Made by a program: the position numbers and the translations under genes. The notes beneath the pieces were generated by a model that had not been told where the DNA came from, did not search any database, and saw only the letters and a list, made by a program, of their open reading frames with translations. Shown one piece after another: positions 45,584-55,081 of a stretch of 64,000 nucleotides of DNA (position 1 is its first letter; each line of letters begins with the position of its first letter). The DNA is from Croceibacterium_B sp963783195 (lineage in GTDB: Bacteria > Pseudomonadota > Alphaproteobacteria > Sphingomonadales > Sphingomonadaceae): contig CAWAMV010000004.1 of assembly GCA_963783195.1 (NCBI GenBank), positions 2,232,001 to 2,296,000 on the forward strand. The letters run 5' to 3'.

Positions 45584-46303
45584 TCAGGTGAAGGCATCGG
45601 CCAGTTCCGCGGCGGGCGAGCCCAGCAGCCGATAGGTTCCGACCGAGAGCGAAACGATCAGTACCGTCCAGGTTTCGCTCGCGAGACCGTTCGCGAGAAA
45701 GAATATCCAGGAAAAAAACGGTAGTCCGCCCACGATGGCCATGCCGATCCCGCCGATAATCGAACCGACGGCGGCCGCGACGACGACGAAGAGGACGATC
45801 GCCAGCATGACGGCACCAGTGTTGCCTCTGGTCCGTTCCCAGCTGGCACCCAAGGCTTCGAACACTCCCTTCTCTTCGCCGACGTAGAAGGCCGGGCACA
45901 TGAGCCAGCGTGAAGCAACGAACAGGCCGGGGATTATCAGGAATATCGCCGCCCCGACGACGCCCAGAAAGGAAACGATGGCGAGCCCGACGAAGCCCAG
46001 CATCCGCGCAGCCCGTGCCGGGGCGTCGCGGGAAGTGAACAGCAACCGTTCGAACAGGACGTATTGCCCGGCGAGACTGGCAAGGAGCACGAGGAAGCCG
46101 AAGGCTCCGTTCTCGTCCCGCATCTGCCAGGCTGAGCTCGAGCCCGTGTCGACAAGCCCGTAGCGGACGTCCAGCCAGTTGGCCAATGTCGTGAGCGGGA
46201 CGAAAATCAGCACGTAAGTGAAGATCGGCCGACGGTTTGTCGCAACGACTTCACTCAGTTCCCGATAGATGTCGCCAACGTTTATCTTGCGATTCTCGGA
46301 CAT
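45584..46303 (-). CDS. Polytopic membrane protein, YciC-like
   Basis: A 239-residue protein with about five or six hydrophobic segments, including IFTYVLIFVPLTTLANWL, FVGLAIVSFLGVVGAAIFLI and VMLAIVLFVVVAAAVGSIIG, and the motif GEEKGVFEALGASWERTRGN typical of DUF975/YciC-like membrane proteins. Function is unknown. The ATG at 46303 is chosen because it follows a G-rich SD and the upstream extension overlaps the end of dprA. Confidence 0.7.
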   Translation of the reverse strand: MSENRKINVGDIYRELSEVVATNRRPIFTYVLIFVPLTTLANWLDVRYGLVDTGSSSAWQMRDENGAFGFLVLLASLAGQYVLFERLLFTSRDAPARAARMLGFVGLAIVSFLGVVGAAIFLIIPGLFVASRWLMCPAFYVGEEKGVFEALGASWERTRGNTGAVMLAIVLFVVVAAAVGSIIGGIGMAIVGGLPFFSWIFFLANGLASETWTVLIVSLSVGTYRLLGSPAAELADAFT

Positions 46304-46319
46304 GACCCCCCCTTTTTTT

Positions 46320-47414
46320 CTAGCCTTGGGCGCGCGAAACCTTCCCCCCCGCATGCCGGACCAGATTTCCCGAGATTTCGAGCTCCAGCAAGGCCATCTG
46401 CACGTCTGCAGGCCCCGCGCCCGACTGCCGAATGAGTTCGTCGACGGCCACCGGGGCGGTCGTCAGAAGGGTGGCAATGTCTGCCGGCTCTGCCTCGGTC
46501 CAGTCCTCGGGTGCAATTTCCCAGGACTGAAAAGGCTCGCGGAAGGTCGAGCGCGGCGTGCCGTCGAAACCATTGAGCAGCTCGATCACGTCGTCGGGTG
46601 ACTGGACGAGGACCGCACCTTCGCGGATCAGGTGATTGCAGCCCTGCGCGCGGGCATCGAGCGGGCTGCCCGGGATCGCCATCACTTCGCGCCCCGCCTC
46701 GCCCGCGAGCCGCGCGGTGATGAGCGAACCGGACTTGGGCGCCGCCTCGACGACGAGGGTGCCGCTGGCAAGTCCGGCGATGATGCGGTTGCGGCTGGGA
46801 AAGTGGCTTCCCCGCGGCTCCGTTCCAGGGGGCTGCTCGGCAATAAGCAATCCGCGCGTCGCAATGTCTTCCTGCAGGTCGGCATGCTGCGGCGGATAGG
46901 CGATGTCGATCCCGCTGGCGATCACGCCGATGGTCGCCGGCATCGCACCGACGTGTGCTGCGCCGTCAATGCCGCGAGCGAGCCCCGAAACGACGGTCAG
47001 CCCGGCCCCGGCCAATGCTGCCGAGAAGTCGCGCGCCAGCTTGACTGCTGCAGCCGAGGCATTGCGCGCGCCGACCACCGCCACGCAAGGCCTCGCCGCA
47101 AGACCGAGCTCGCCACGAACGGTAAGGATCGGCGGCGCGCCCGCGATTTCGCGCAACAGTGCCGGGTAATCCGGCGAATCATTAAACAGATAACGCGCGC
47201 CGGCTGCCCGGACCGCCGTGACCTCGCGCTCGATCACTTCCCGCGGCGCTGGTCGATACTCGCGCGAACCCCGTTTGGCGAGGTCCGGCAGGGCGTCGAG
47301 CGCGCGCCTGGCATCGCCGAAGCGGCTCAGGAGCTGTGCATAGCTGACCGGCCCGACGTTCGGCGACCGCAGCAGCCTGATGCGCGCGAAAGCCTCCTCC
47401 TGCGAAAGCGTCAC
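46320..47414 (-). CDS. dprA: DNA-processing protein DprA
   Basis: DprA loads RecA on incoming single-stranded DNA in natural transformation. The 364-residue protein has an N-terminal SAM-like domain, the Rossmann core VVGARNASAAAVKLARDF, SGLARGIDGAAHVGA, FPSRNRIIAGLASGTLVVEA with PKSGSLITARLA, and a C-terminal winged-helix region (about residues 305-364). Its start overlaps the plsY stop (ATGA). Confidence 0.95.
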   Translation of the reverse strand: MTLSQEEAFARIRLLRSPNVGPVSYAQLLSRFGDARRALDALPDLAKRGSREYRPAPREVIEREVTAVRAAGARYLFNDSPDYPALLREIAGAPPILTVRGELGLAARPCVAVVGARNASAAAVKLARDFSAALAGAGLTVVSGLARGIDGAAHVGAMPATIGVIASGIDIAYPPQHADLQEDIATRGLLIAEQPPGTEPRGSHFPSRNRIIAGLASGTLVVEAAPKSGSLITARLAGEAGREVMAIPGSPLDARAQGCNHLIREGAVLVQSPDDVIELLNGFDGTPRSTFREPFQSWEIAPEDWTEAEPADIATLLTTAPVAVDELIRQSGAGPADVQMALLELEISGNLVRHAGGKVSRAQG

Positions 47415-47992
47415 GATTTGCTGCCGACCTTTGGCTCTTTACCCTGCATCAGGCGGCGGATGTTTGCATGGTGCTTGACGATGACGATCAGGGCGATGGC
47501 TGCCAGCGAGAGGGCCGCCTGGGGGTAACCCATAAACCAGGCCGCGACAGGCGCCGCGCTCACCGCGACAAGCGAAGAGAGCGAGGATATGCGGCTGGTG
47601 AAGGCCACCACCGCCCAGATGGCTCCACACACCAGGAAGACCGGCCAGGCGAGCGCCAGGCAAACTCCTGCTGCCGTGGCAAAGCCCTTGCCGCCTCTGA
47701 AGCCGAGCCAGACGGGGAAGCAATGGCCGAGCACCGCGGCAACGCCGGCGGCGCCTTCCGCGCCGGGGAAAAGCTGCTGCGCGATGAGGACGGCGGCCAC
47801 GCCCTTGCCCAGGTCCAGCAAGACCGTTGCCGCAGCAAGGCCCTTGCGCCCCGTGCGCAGGACATTGGTGGCGCCGATGCTGCCCGACCCGATGTTACGC
47901 ACATCCCCGGCGCCGAACGCCCGGGTCAGGATAAGACCGAAGGGAATCGACCCGAGGAGATAGCCAGCTGCAATGGCGAAGACCCATGTCAC
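47411..47992 (-). CDS. plsY: Glycerol-3-phosphate acyltransferase PlsY
   Basis: PlsY acylates glycerol-3-phosphate with acyl-phosphate, the first step of phospholipid synthesis in the PlsX/PlsY route. The 193-residue inner-membrane protein has the conserved loops GSIPFGLILTRAFG, GSGSIGATNVLRTGRKG and GFRGGKGFATAAGV, with about five helices. It is coupled to dprA downstream and divergent from murI. Confidence 0.95.
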   Translation of the reverse strand: MTWVFAIAAGYLLGSIPFGLILTRAFGAGDVRNIGSGSIGATNVLRTGRKGLAAATVLLDLGKGVAAVLIAQQLFPGAEGAAGVAAVLGHCFPVWLGFRGGKGFATAAGVCLALAWPVFLVCGAIWAVVAFTSRISSLSSLVAVSAAPVAAWFMGYPQAALSLAAIALIVIVKHHANIRRLMQGKEPKVGSKS

Positions 47993-48054
47993 GCACCCGT
48001 CCTATCCGCTTGTCTCGCTTGCCTGCAACAGCGAACGCGGGAATAGGGACCGCA

Positions 48055-48849
48055 ATGGATGCAGCCTCCCCGATCCTGATCTTCGATTCCGGCGTGGGTG
48101 GTCTCACCGTGCTGGCGCAACTTCGCAAGCTGCTGCCCCAGGCCCCTCTCATCTATGCAGCCGATCTTGCCGGCCTTCCTTATGGCGAAAAGAGCGAAGC
48201 CGAGATCGCCGCGCGGGTGGCCGGCCTGCTGGGCCGGATGAGCGAACGTTACAGCCCGCGCCTCATCACGATCGCCTGCAACACTGCGAGCACGATCGCG
48301 CTGGGCATGGTGCGCGAAGTTCTCCACGTGCCGATCGTCGGCACCGTCCCGGCGATCAAGCCCGCTGCCCTCCAGACCCAAACGGGCACAATCGGCCTGC
48401 TCGGGACCTCTGCCACGATACGGCAGAAGTACGTCGACGACCTGGAAGCGGAATTCGCTCGCGGGAAGCGCCTGTTGCGCTTCGGCAGCCCCGACCTCGT
48501 GGCGGCGGCCGAGGCGAAACTGCGAGGTCAGCCGGTAGACACGGCCGTCTTTGCCGCGGCTGCTGAGGGGCTGCGCAACCAGCCAGGCGGAACGGACATC
48601 GACACCGTCGTGCTGGCCTGCACGCACTTTCCGCTGGTCGAGGAGGAGCTGGCCGCAGCATTCGGCCCGGGCGTCTCGTTCGTCCACGGCGCGCCCGGAA
48701 TCGCCCGGCGCATCGCCGATTTGACCAAGGACAACGACTTGCGCCGCGCTCGCCCCGATTTCGCGGTGGTGACCGGCTCGCCCGATGCGGCCGGAGCGCT
48801 AGCGCCACACCTCGCCCCATACGGTCTGGAAGAGGTCCTGGTTTTCTAG
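48055..48849 (+). CDS. murI: Glutamate racemase
   Basis: MurI makes D-glutamate for peptidoglycan. The 264-residue protein has the N-terminal FDSGVGGLTVLAQL, the two catalytic cysteines in ITIACNTASTIAL and VLACTHFPLVEEEL, and GTVPAIKPA. I start it at the ATG at 48055 (MDAASPILIFDSG). The frame is open to 47986 but overlaps plsY. The ALA synthase gene follows. Confidence 0.93.
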   Translation: MDAASPILIFDSGVGGLTVLAQLRKLLPQAPLIYAADLAGLPYGEKSEAEIAARVAGLLGRMSERYSPRLITIACNTASTIALGMVREVLHVPIVGTVPAIKPAALQTQTGTIGLLGTSATIRQKYVDDLEAEFARGKRLLRFGSPDLVAAAEAKLRGQPVDTAVFAAAAEGLRNQPGGTDIDTVVLACTHFPLVEEELAAAFGPGVSFVHGAPGIARRIADLTKDNDLRRARPDFAVVTGSPDAAGALAPHLAPYGLEEVLVF

Positions 48850-48976
48850 CGCAAGAAGCAGGAGACCTGTGTTGCGAAACGTTCGCAAACTCCGCCCTTT
48901 AAACGCCGCGCGGCTTGCCCTAATCCGCGCAGGAATCGATGGCCGCGTGATCAGCGGCGCAAGCGGGACGACCCGG

Positions 48977-50197
48977 GTGAATTACGACCAGATCTTCGAC
49001 CAGGCGATCGACCGCCTCCACGCCGAAGGCCGTTACCGGGTGTTCATCGACATCCTGCGCAACAAGGGCATGTTCCCCAACGCCCGCTGCTTTGCCGGGC
49101 ATAACGGGCCGAAGCCGATCACCGTCTGGTGTTCGAATGACTATCTTGCGATGGGCCAGCATCCCAAGGTCATTGCCGCGATGGAGGAAGCGCTGCACGA
49201 CGTGGGCGCCGGTTCCGGCGGAACGCGTAACATCGGCGGCAACACGCACTACCACGTCGACCTTGAGGCCGAGCTGGCCGATCTCCACGGCAAGGAAGGC
49301 GCGCTGCTGTTCACCAGCGGCTATGTCTCGAACGACGCCACACTGTCGACGCTGGCGCGCCTGCTGCCCAACTGCATTATTTTCTCCGACGAACTCAATC
49401 ACGCCAGCATGATCGCGGGCATCCGCAATTCGGGCTGCGAGAAACGCGTATTCCGTCATAACGACGTGGCGCATCTCGAGGAGCTGTTGGCGGCCGAAGA
49501 CCCCGACCTGCCCAAGCTGATCGCTTTCGAGAGCGTGTATTCAATGGATGGCGACGTCGCCCCGATTCACGCGATCTGCGACCTGGCCGACAAGTACAAC
49601 GCGCTGACCTACATCGACGAGGTCCATGCGGTCGGCATGTACGGGCCCCGGGGCGGCGGCATTTCGGAGCGGGACGAGGCTGCCCACCGGATCGACATCA
49701 TCGAAGGCACGCTGGGCAAGGCCCTGGGCGTGATGGGCGGCTACATCGCAGCGGACAGCCGGATCATCGACTGCATCCGCAGCTATGCGCCGGGCTTCAT
49801 CTTCACCACCTCGCTCAGCCCTGTGCTCGTCGCCGGGGTGCTCGCTTCGGTGCGCCATCTCAAGGCATCGAGCGAGGAGCGCGAGGGCCAGCAGGCCGCT
49901 GCCGCGCAGCTCAAGGAAATGTTCCGCACAGCCGGCCTGCCGGTGATGGATTCGACCACCCACATCGTCCCGCTCATGGTGGGCGATCCCGTGCGGGCGA
50001 AAAAGATCAGCGATATCCTGCTCGCCGAGTACGGCGTCTATGTGCAGCCGATCAACTTCCCGACAGTCCCTCGCGGAACCGAGCGACTGCGCTTCACCCC
50101 GGGACCTGCCCACACCACGGACATGATGCGCGAGCTTACCGGGGCGCTGGTTGAAATCTGGGACCGCCTCGACCTGCAGCTCGCCCGAGCAGCCTGA
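48977..50197 (+). CDS. hemA: 5-aminolevulinate synthase
   Basis: The PLP enzyme of the C4 haem pathway, condensing glycine and succinyl-CoA, is typical of alphaproteobacteria. The 406-residue form starts VNYDQIFDQAIDRLHAEGRY at GTG 48977 and has the glycine-binding GGTRNIGGNTHYHVDLE, DEVHAVGMYGPRGGG and the PLP lysine in EGTLGKALGVMGGY. A GTG at 48869 in the same frame has a better SD (AGGAG) and would add 36 residues of unusual sequence. I prefer the shorter form by family length. It may be transcribed with murI. Confidence 0.94.
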   Translation: MNYDQIFDQAIDRLHAEGRYRVFIDILRNKGMFPNARCFAGHNGPKPITVWCSNDYLAMGQHPKVIAAMEEALHDVGAGSGGTRNIGGNTHYHVDLEAELADLHGKEGALLFTSGYVSNDATLSTLARLLPNCIIFSDELNHASMIAGIRNSGCEKRVFRHNDVAHLEELLAAEDPDLPKLIAFESVYSMDGDVAPIHAICDLADKYNALTYIDEVHAVGMYGPRGGGISERDEAAHRIDIIEGTLGKALGVMGGYIAADSRIIDCIRSYAPGFIFTTSLSPVLVAGVLASVRHLKASSEEREGQQAAAAQLKEMFRTAGLPVMDSTTHIVPLMVGDPVRAKKISDILLAEYGVYVQPINFPTVPRGTERLRFTPGPAHTTDMMRELTGALVEIWDRLDLQLARAA

Positions 50198-50202
50198 CGG
50201 CA

Positions 50203-51906
50203 TTGGCGCCGGCCCGCGAAGGAACAGGTTCGCGGGCGGCGCAATCGACGACATTGCTCGGCGATCGCGGGCTGTTCGCTCGCCTGTTCGAGGACCGCTC
50301 GGGTCGGATCATTGCCGTCACCCGCTTCGTCCTCGCTGCGGTCTTCTACATCGCCCTGTGGATCGACCCGAGCCAGCCGTTGCGCAGCTCGAGGGCAGGC
50401 TATGTCATCCTGTTTTTTTACCTTGTCCTGGCGGTCGCGATGGGCTGGATCGCCTGGCGCAGCTGGTGGTGGGATCGCCGGCTGGCTTGGCCAGCTCACG
50501 TCGTCGATATCCTGACCTTCCTCGCCGCCGTCTACTTCACCGAAGGTGGCGGCGACGATTTCACCAGCCCGTTTCTGGCGTTTTTTGCCTTCCTCATGCT
50601 CTCGGCCACCATTCGCTGGGACTGGCGCCTGACGGCGATCACGGGCTTTGCGGCAACGCTCCTTTACCTCCTCGTGGGCCTGTCGATGCAGTGGCTCTCG
50701 ATCGACATCGACATATTTCGCTTCGGACGCCGCGTGGTTTACATGGCGGTGCTTGCGATCATCCTCATCTGGCTCGGCCGCCAACGCAGCGGCCAGCACG
50801 TGCGGCGCTTCGTCGAAAGCCCGGGCTCGGCGGAAGATCGTGTTCCACCGATGCTGGACGCACTGCGCTATGCGATGGAACAGCTGGGGGCACGGCGCGG
50901 GGCGATTGCCTGGGCCCAAAACGAAGAACCGCAGATCGAACTGCGCACCATCGGGCTAGCCGGGCCGGGTGGAACGCTGGCTCCGGGCCTTTTGCCCGGC
51001 AACGACGGATTCGTCCCGCAGCCCCAGCTTTTCGATCGCAGCAAGGGGCGCGTCCTGCGCGAAGGGCGCGCCGGCACATACATAGCCACAGGTCCCGTCG
51101 GCGATGGCCTGGCCGAACTCTACGAAACGAACCAGGGTCTCTCGTTGCCTTTCGAGGCGGTCACCGGCCGCGGTGCGGTACTTCTGGCCGACATCCCCGG
51201 CGCCAGCAGCGACCACGTGCTCAAAGCCGCGGAAATCTCCCGCGAAATCGCTGCCGGGTTCGACCGGCATTCGACGCTTTCGCTCGCCCAGGAGAGCGCG
51301 ATCACGCTCATGCGCGACACTCTCGCCCGTGATCTGCACGACACCATTGCACAATCGCTCGCGGGGGCCGCCCTGCGGCTCGAGGCGTTGCGCACCTGGA
51401 TCGCCTCCGGTGGAGCTCCGGACCCGGAGATCCAGTCCATCAAGGCTGCGCTCAAGAGCGAGCAGGCGCAGGTTCGCAGCATGATAAGCCGTCTCCGGGC
51501 AGGCGAGGACATGACGCCGCGGACGGCGGCCGCGCAGTGCCTCGGCCCCCTGCTGGCCGACCTCGCCGTGTACTGGAGCGTGGAAGCCGGGCTAGCCCCA
51601 GGAAGCGGGAGGGTTGCCGTCCCCGGGGGATTGATCCACGACTTGCGACAGCTGATGCGCGAAGCGGTAGCCAATGCCGTGCGACATGGCGCTGCAAGCG
51701 TGGTCACGGTCGCGCTCGAAGAAGGACATGATGGATTGCGCGTTACGATAACCGACAATGGCAAGGGCTTCGACGGCGTTTCCGCTAGCAAGCAGCCACG
51801 GACCATCAGCGAGCGGACCGCACAGGCGGGGGGGCGATTGGAGATCGTCAGCTCTCACGCGGGCGCCACGTTGCAACTGTGCTTTCCGCGGGGAGAAGAT
51901 CGATGA
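50203..51906 (+). CDS. NarX-like membrane sensor histidine kinase
   Basis: A 567-residue kinase of the HisKA_3 type. The N-terminal part has about five or six membrane helices (IIAVTRFVLAAVFYIALWI, VVYMAVLAIILIWLG). A GAF-like middle follows, then the phosphoacceptor ARDLHDTIAQSLAGAALRLE, and an HATPase end with LMREAVANAVRHG and ITDNGKGFDG. The start is a TTG at 50203, five bases after hemA, with moderate doubt. Its stop overlaps the ATG of the response regulator, so the pair is one coupled two-component system. The stimulus is unknown. Confidence 0.85.
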   Translation: MAPAREGTGSRAAQSTTLLGDRGLFARLFEDRSGRIIAVTRFVLAAVFYIALWIDPSQPLRSSRAGYVILFFYLVLAVAMGWIAWRSWWWDRRLAWPAHVVDILTFLAAVYFTEGGGDDFTSPFLAFFAFLMLSATIRWDWRLTAITGFAATLLYLLVGLSMQWLSIDIDIFRFGRRVVYMAVLAIILIWLGRQRSGQHVRRFVESPGSAEDRVPPMLDALRYAMEQLGARRGAIAWAQNEEPQIELRTIGLAGPGGTLAPGLLPGNDGFVPQPQLFDRSKGRVLREGRAGTYIATGPVGDGLAELYETNQGLSLPFEAVTGRGAVLLADIPGASSDHVLKAAEISREIAAGFDRHSTLSLAQESAITLMRDTLARDLHDTIAQSLAGAALRLEALRTWIASGGAPDPEIQSIKAALKSEQAQVRSMISRLRAGEDMTPRTAAAQCLGPLLADLAVYWSVEAGLAPGSGRVAVPGGLIHDLRQLMREAVANAVRHGAASVVTVALEEGHDGLRVTITDNGKGFDGVSASKQPRTISERTAQAGGRLEIVSSHAGATLQLCFPRGEDR

Positions 51907-52544
51907 CCAGCATTCTGCTCGCCGACGACCATCCGTTCATGCGTGCCGGCGTGGAGGCGGTCTTGCGTGGCACTTCGTTCGAAATCGTCGCCACGGCGGC
52001 TACCGGCGACGATGCAATCGTGCTGGTCGGTCGGCACGATCCCGACATCTGCATTTTCGACGTGCGCATGCCCGGTAAGAGCGGAGTCGAAGCGTTGCAG
52101 CACTTGCGCGAGCGGGGCGACAACCGCCCCGTCGTGCTCTTGACGGCCGCCCTCGAAGATCGGGCGCTACTCGCTGCCGTGCAGGCTGGCGTGAACGGGA
52201 TCGTCCTCAAGGATGTAGCCGAAGAGGGGCTGCTCGACGCGTTGCGCAAGGTCCAGGCGGGCCAGCGCCCGGTGCCCGAGGAACTGCTGCAGCGGGCCCT
52301 CGACCTTTCGCTTTCAGGAGGCGTTCCCGATCCCCTCGCCTCGCTTGCTCCACGCGAGCGTCAGATCGCGTCACACGTCGGTCGCGGAATGCGTAACCGT
52401 GAAATCGCCGAGGCCCTCGCAATGTCGGAAGGTACGGTGAAGGTGTACCTCCACACCATCTATCAGAAACTCGGCATCAAGAACCGAACCGAACTGGCGT
52501 TGATTGCGCACAAGCTGGACGAGGAGCCGCGATTTCAGCGGTAG
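51903..52544 (+). CDS. NarL/FixJ-family response regulator
   Basis: A 213-residue regulator with a receiver domain (LLADDHPFMRAGVEAVL; phospho-aspartate in ICIFDVRMPGKSG) and a GerE HTH (LAPRERQIASHVGRGMRNRE, then MSEGTVKVYLHTIYQKLGI). It is translationally coupled (ATGA) to the kinase upstream, its evident partner. Targets are unknown. Proximity to hemA would fit respiratory or redox control but this is speculation. Confidence 0.92.
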   Translation: MTSILLADDHPFMRAGVEAVLRGTSFEIVATAATGDDAIVLVGRHDPDICIFDVRMPGKSGVEALQHLRERGDNRPVVLLTAALEDRALLAAVQAGVNGIVLKDVAEEGLLDALRKVQAGQRPVPEELLQRALDLSLSGGVPDPLASLAPRERQIASHVGRGMRNREIAEALAMSEGTVKVYLHTIYQKLGIKNRTELALIAHKLDEEPRFQR

Positions 52545-52863
52545 CTCGACTGGGCCGGTCCTCATAGCTTTGGTTAGCTGCTTCTTGGCCTCTCGACAGG
52601 TTTCACCAGCCGGTTTGATCTCGTACAGACCGGACACGACGTCCCGGGAGCGAGAACAACCGGAGCGTCGCACTGGTCATTTCCGCATCCCCTTTAACGC
52701 GGAAGGGCAGCGGGGTGGACATTGTTCCACCCCGCTATTTCTCGCACGCTTCACCGCATTCCGGCCGGGTCCGATGACACCGTTAGGCTCGTGGTAACCA
52801 AGAGCTGCCATGCACTGTCGGTACTTGCCGCAATTCGCGGCCGCCCGGAAGACTGCATAACTA
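52545..52863 (+). other. Intergenic spacer with a terminator
   Basis: No gene is seen in these 319 bases. At 52709-52736 an 11-bp perfect stem (AGCGGGGTGGA with TCCACCCCGCT) has a 6-base loop and is followed by ATTT. It probably terminates the two-component operon before the GGDEF-EAL gene. Confidence 0.7.
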
Positions 52864-55081
52864 ATGGATTTATCGAGCTTTTTTCGGAACAAGGGAGAAA
52901 CGGGCGTCGACAAGGCGGGCGTTCCCTTGCCGGCGGGCGTCATTACCGCGGCCGATTCAGCCGGTCGGCTGGGCATTCTCGACGATTTTGAGCAGGCCGG
53001 GATTGGCTGGATCTGGGCGACCGATGGCGAAGGTCGCCTGATCTATGTCTCGGACAGCGCCGGCGCGAAGCTTGGTCACCCGGTCACGGACCTGCTCGGA
53101 CAACCTCTCATCGAGCTGTTCGAGACCGATCCCGACAATCCGGACCAGGGCTCCGACCGGCCGCTCAAATTTCAACTCAGCGCACGCAACAAGCTGACCG
53201 ACCTGGTGGTCCGCTTTCTGCCCGGCTCCGGCTTCGGTCGGCGCAACACCTGGTGGCTGCTGTCGGCCCATCCGAAGTTCGACTCCCGTGGGAAGTTTTG
53301 CGGCTATCGCGGCAGCGCGCGCGACGTGACGGTCGAATACGAGAGAAAGATCGAGGATTCGCGGCTCGCCGAATACGATTCGCTTACTGGCTTGGCCAAC
53401 CGGCACCGCATGACCAAACGGCTCGAAGGCATCCTCGCGGCATACAAGAGCGCCAAGCGTACCTGCGCGCTGATGATGCTGGACCTTGACCGGTTCAAGC
53501 AGGTCAACGACACGATGGGCCACCCTGCAGGCGACGAACTGCTTCGCCAGGTCGCAGAGCGGCTGCGAAACATCATCGGCGACCGCGGCGAGATCGGCCG
53601 CCTGGGCGGCGACGAGTTCCAGGTCATTCTCCCCGACATGGACGACCGTGGAAAGCTGGGCGAGCTGGCTGGCAAGGTAATCCAGATCATCAGTCAGCCC
53701 TATCCGATCGACGGCAAGCGGGCGATAATCGGCACCTCGGTCGGGGTTGCCATCGCGCCGTACGATGGCCTGGAAAAGGACGAACTGGTCCGCGCCGCCG
53801 ACCTTGCCCTTTACGCCGCCAAAAAAGGCGGACGCGGCGCCTACCAATTCTTCGCCGCGGACCTGAAGGACGAAGAAGAAGAACGCCGCCTCCTGCTCGA
53901 CGACCTGCGCGAGGCGCTCGCGACCGAGCAGCTCGAGCTACACTATCAGCCAGTTGTCCGCACCAGCGACAATATGGTTGTCGGCTTCGAAGCCTTGATG
54001 CGCTGGGAGCACGAGGAGCGCGGTTTCGTCAGCCCCGGCGTGTTCATCCCCGCGGCAGAAGAGTTCGAACCTTATCAACTCGCTGGGCGAGTGGGCCCTC
54101 GTGACCGCGTGTACCGCAGCAATGAACTGGCCCAAGTCGGTCCGTGTGGCCGTCAACGTTTCGGCGGTCCAGTTTGCCAACGCGGCTTTCCCGGAGATCG
54201 TCACGAACGCCCTCCACGCTTCCGGCCTCGAGCCGGACCGTCTTGAGCTGGAGCTGACCGAAAGCGTGTTCATGGGTGACAGCGAGACTGTCGACAACAC
54301 CTTTCGCACACTCAAGGAACTCGGCGTGCGACTGGCGCTCGACGACTTCGGCACGGGCTATTCCTCGCTCAGCTATCTGCGTTCCGCGCCGTTCGACAAG
54401 ATCAAGGTGGACAAGAGCTTCGTCGATTCCTGCACCCAGAAGGACCAGAACAGCGCCAAGATCATCACTGCCATCATCGGCCTGTCCGAGGCGCTGGGCA
54501 TGGAAACCACCGTCGAGGGCGTCGAGGCGTTCGATCAACTGGACCTGGTGATCGCCAAGGGCGGCAAGTACGTCCAGGGCTGGATCTATTCCAAGGCGCT
54601 GCGGGTCGACGAGATTGAGGCCCGGATGGTCAACGGAGAATTCAAGATCGTCCCGGACGGGCCGGAAATCTACCGGGCCGAGCGGCGCAGCGTGTTTCGC
54701 CGGATCGGCGTAATCCACGACGATCATCGCTATGAAGCGGTCATGCGTGACCTCAGCAAGACGGGCGCCTTCATCGAAGGACTGATCGGCGTGCCCTTGG
54801 GCACGGGGCTTGTGCTCGACCTGTCGGGCGGACAGCTCGTCGTCTGCACCGTGACGCGCTCTCAGGATGCTCAGATCGCAGTCGAGTTCGAGACACCGCT
54901 GATCAGCGATGGCGCTGGGGGCCTGTGCACCCGCCACCGCGTGTCACCTTACGCGCTGGCAGCTGCCGGGATGCCGCTCGGCGTCCTGCCGCAGGGCAAC
55001 TACCCCCTCGAGCAACTCAACAAGGGCCAGCAGAGCAAGCCCCAGTTCCTGCAAGTCACGACCGGCCCGAAGGGCGCCTGA
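52864..55081 (+). CDS. PAS-GGDEF-EAL-PilZ cyclic-di-GMP protein, one frameshift
   Basis: About 739 residues after repair. Domains in order: PAS (about 35-160), GGDEF with intact RLGGDEFQVILPD but no RxxD inhibitory site at the usual spacing, EAL with GFEALMRWEH, LDDFGTGYSSLSYL and IKVDKSFVD, and a C-terminal PilZ-like domain (FRRIGVIHDDHRYEAVMRDL then SKTGAFIEG). The frame breaks near 54063 after IPAAEE. Removing one T from GAGTTCGAAC restores AAEESNLINSLGEWAL. The protein could both make and degrade c-di-GMP and sense it. It may link to the curli locus, since c-di-GMP controls curli elsewhere, but no direct evidence is present. Confidence 0.88.

Noticed and set aside
50203..52544. Nitrate sensor NarX/NarL as a firm call
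   Set aside because: Only the kinase and regulator class match. There is no nitrate-binding domain or nitrate-reductase gene nearby.
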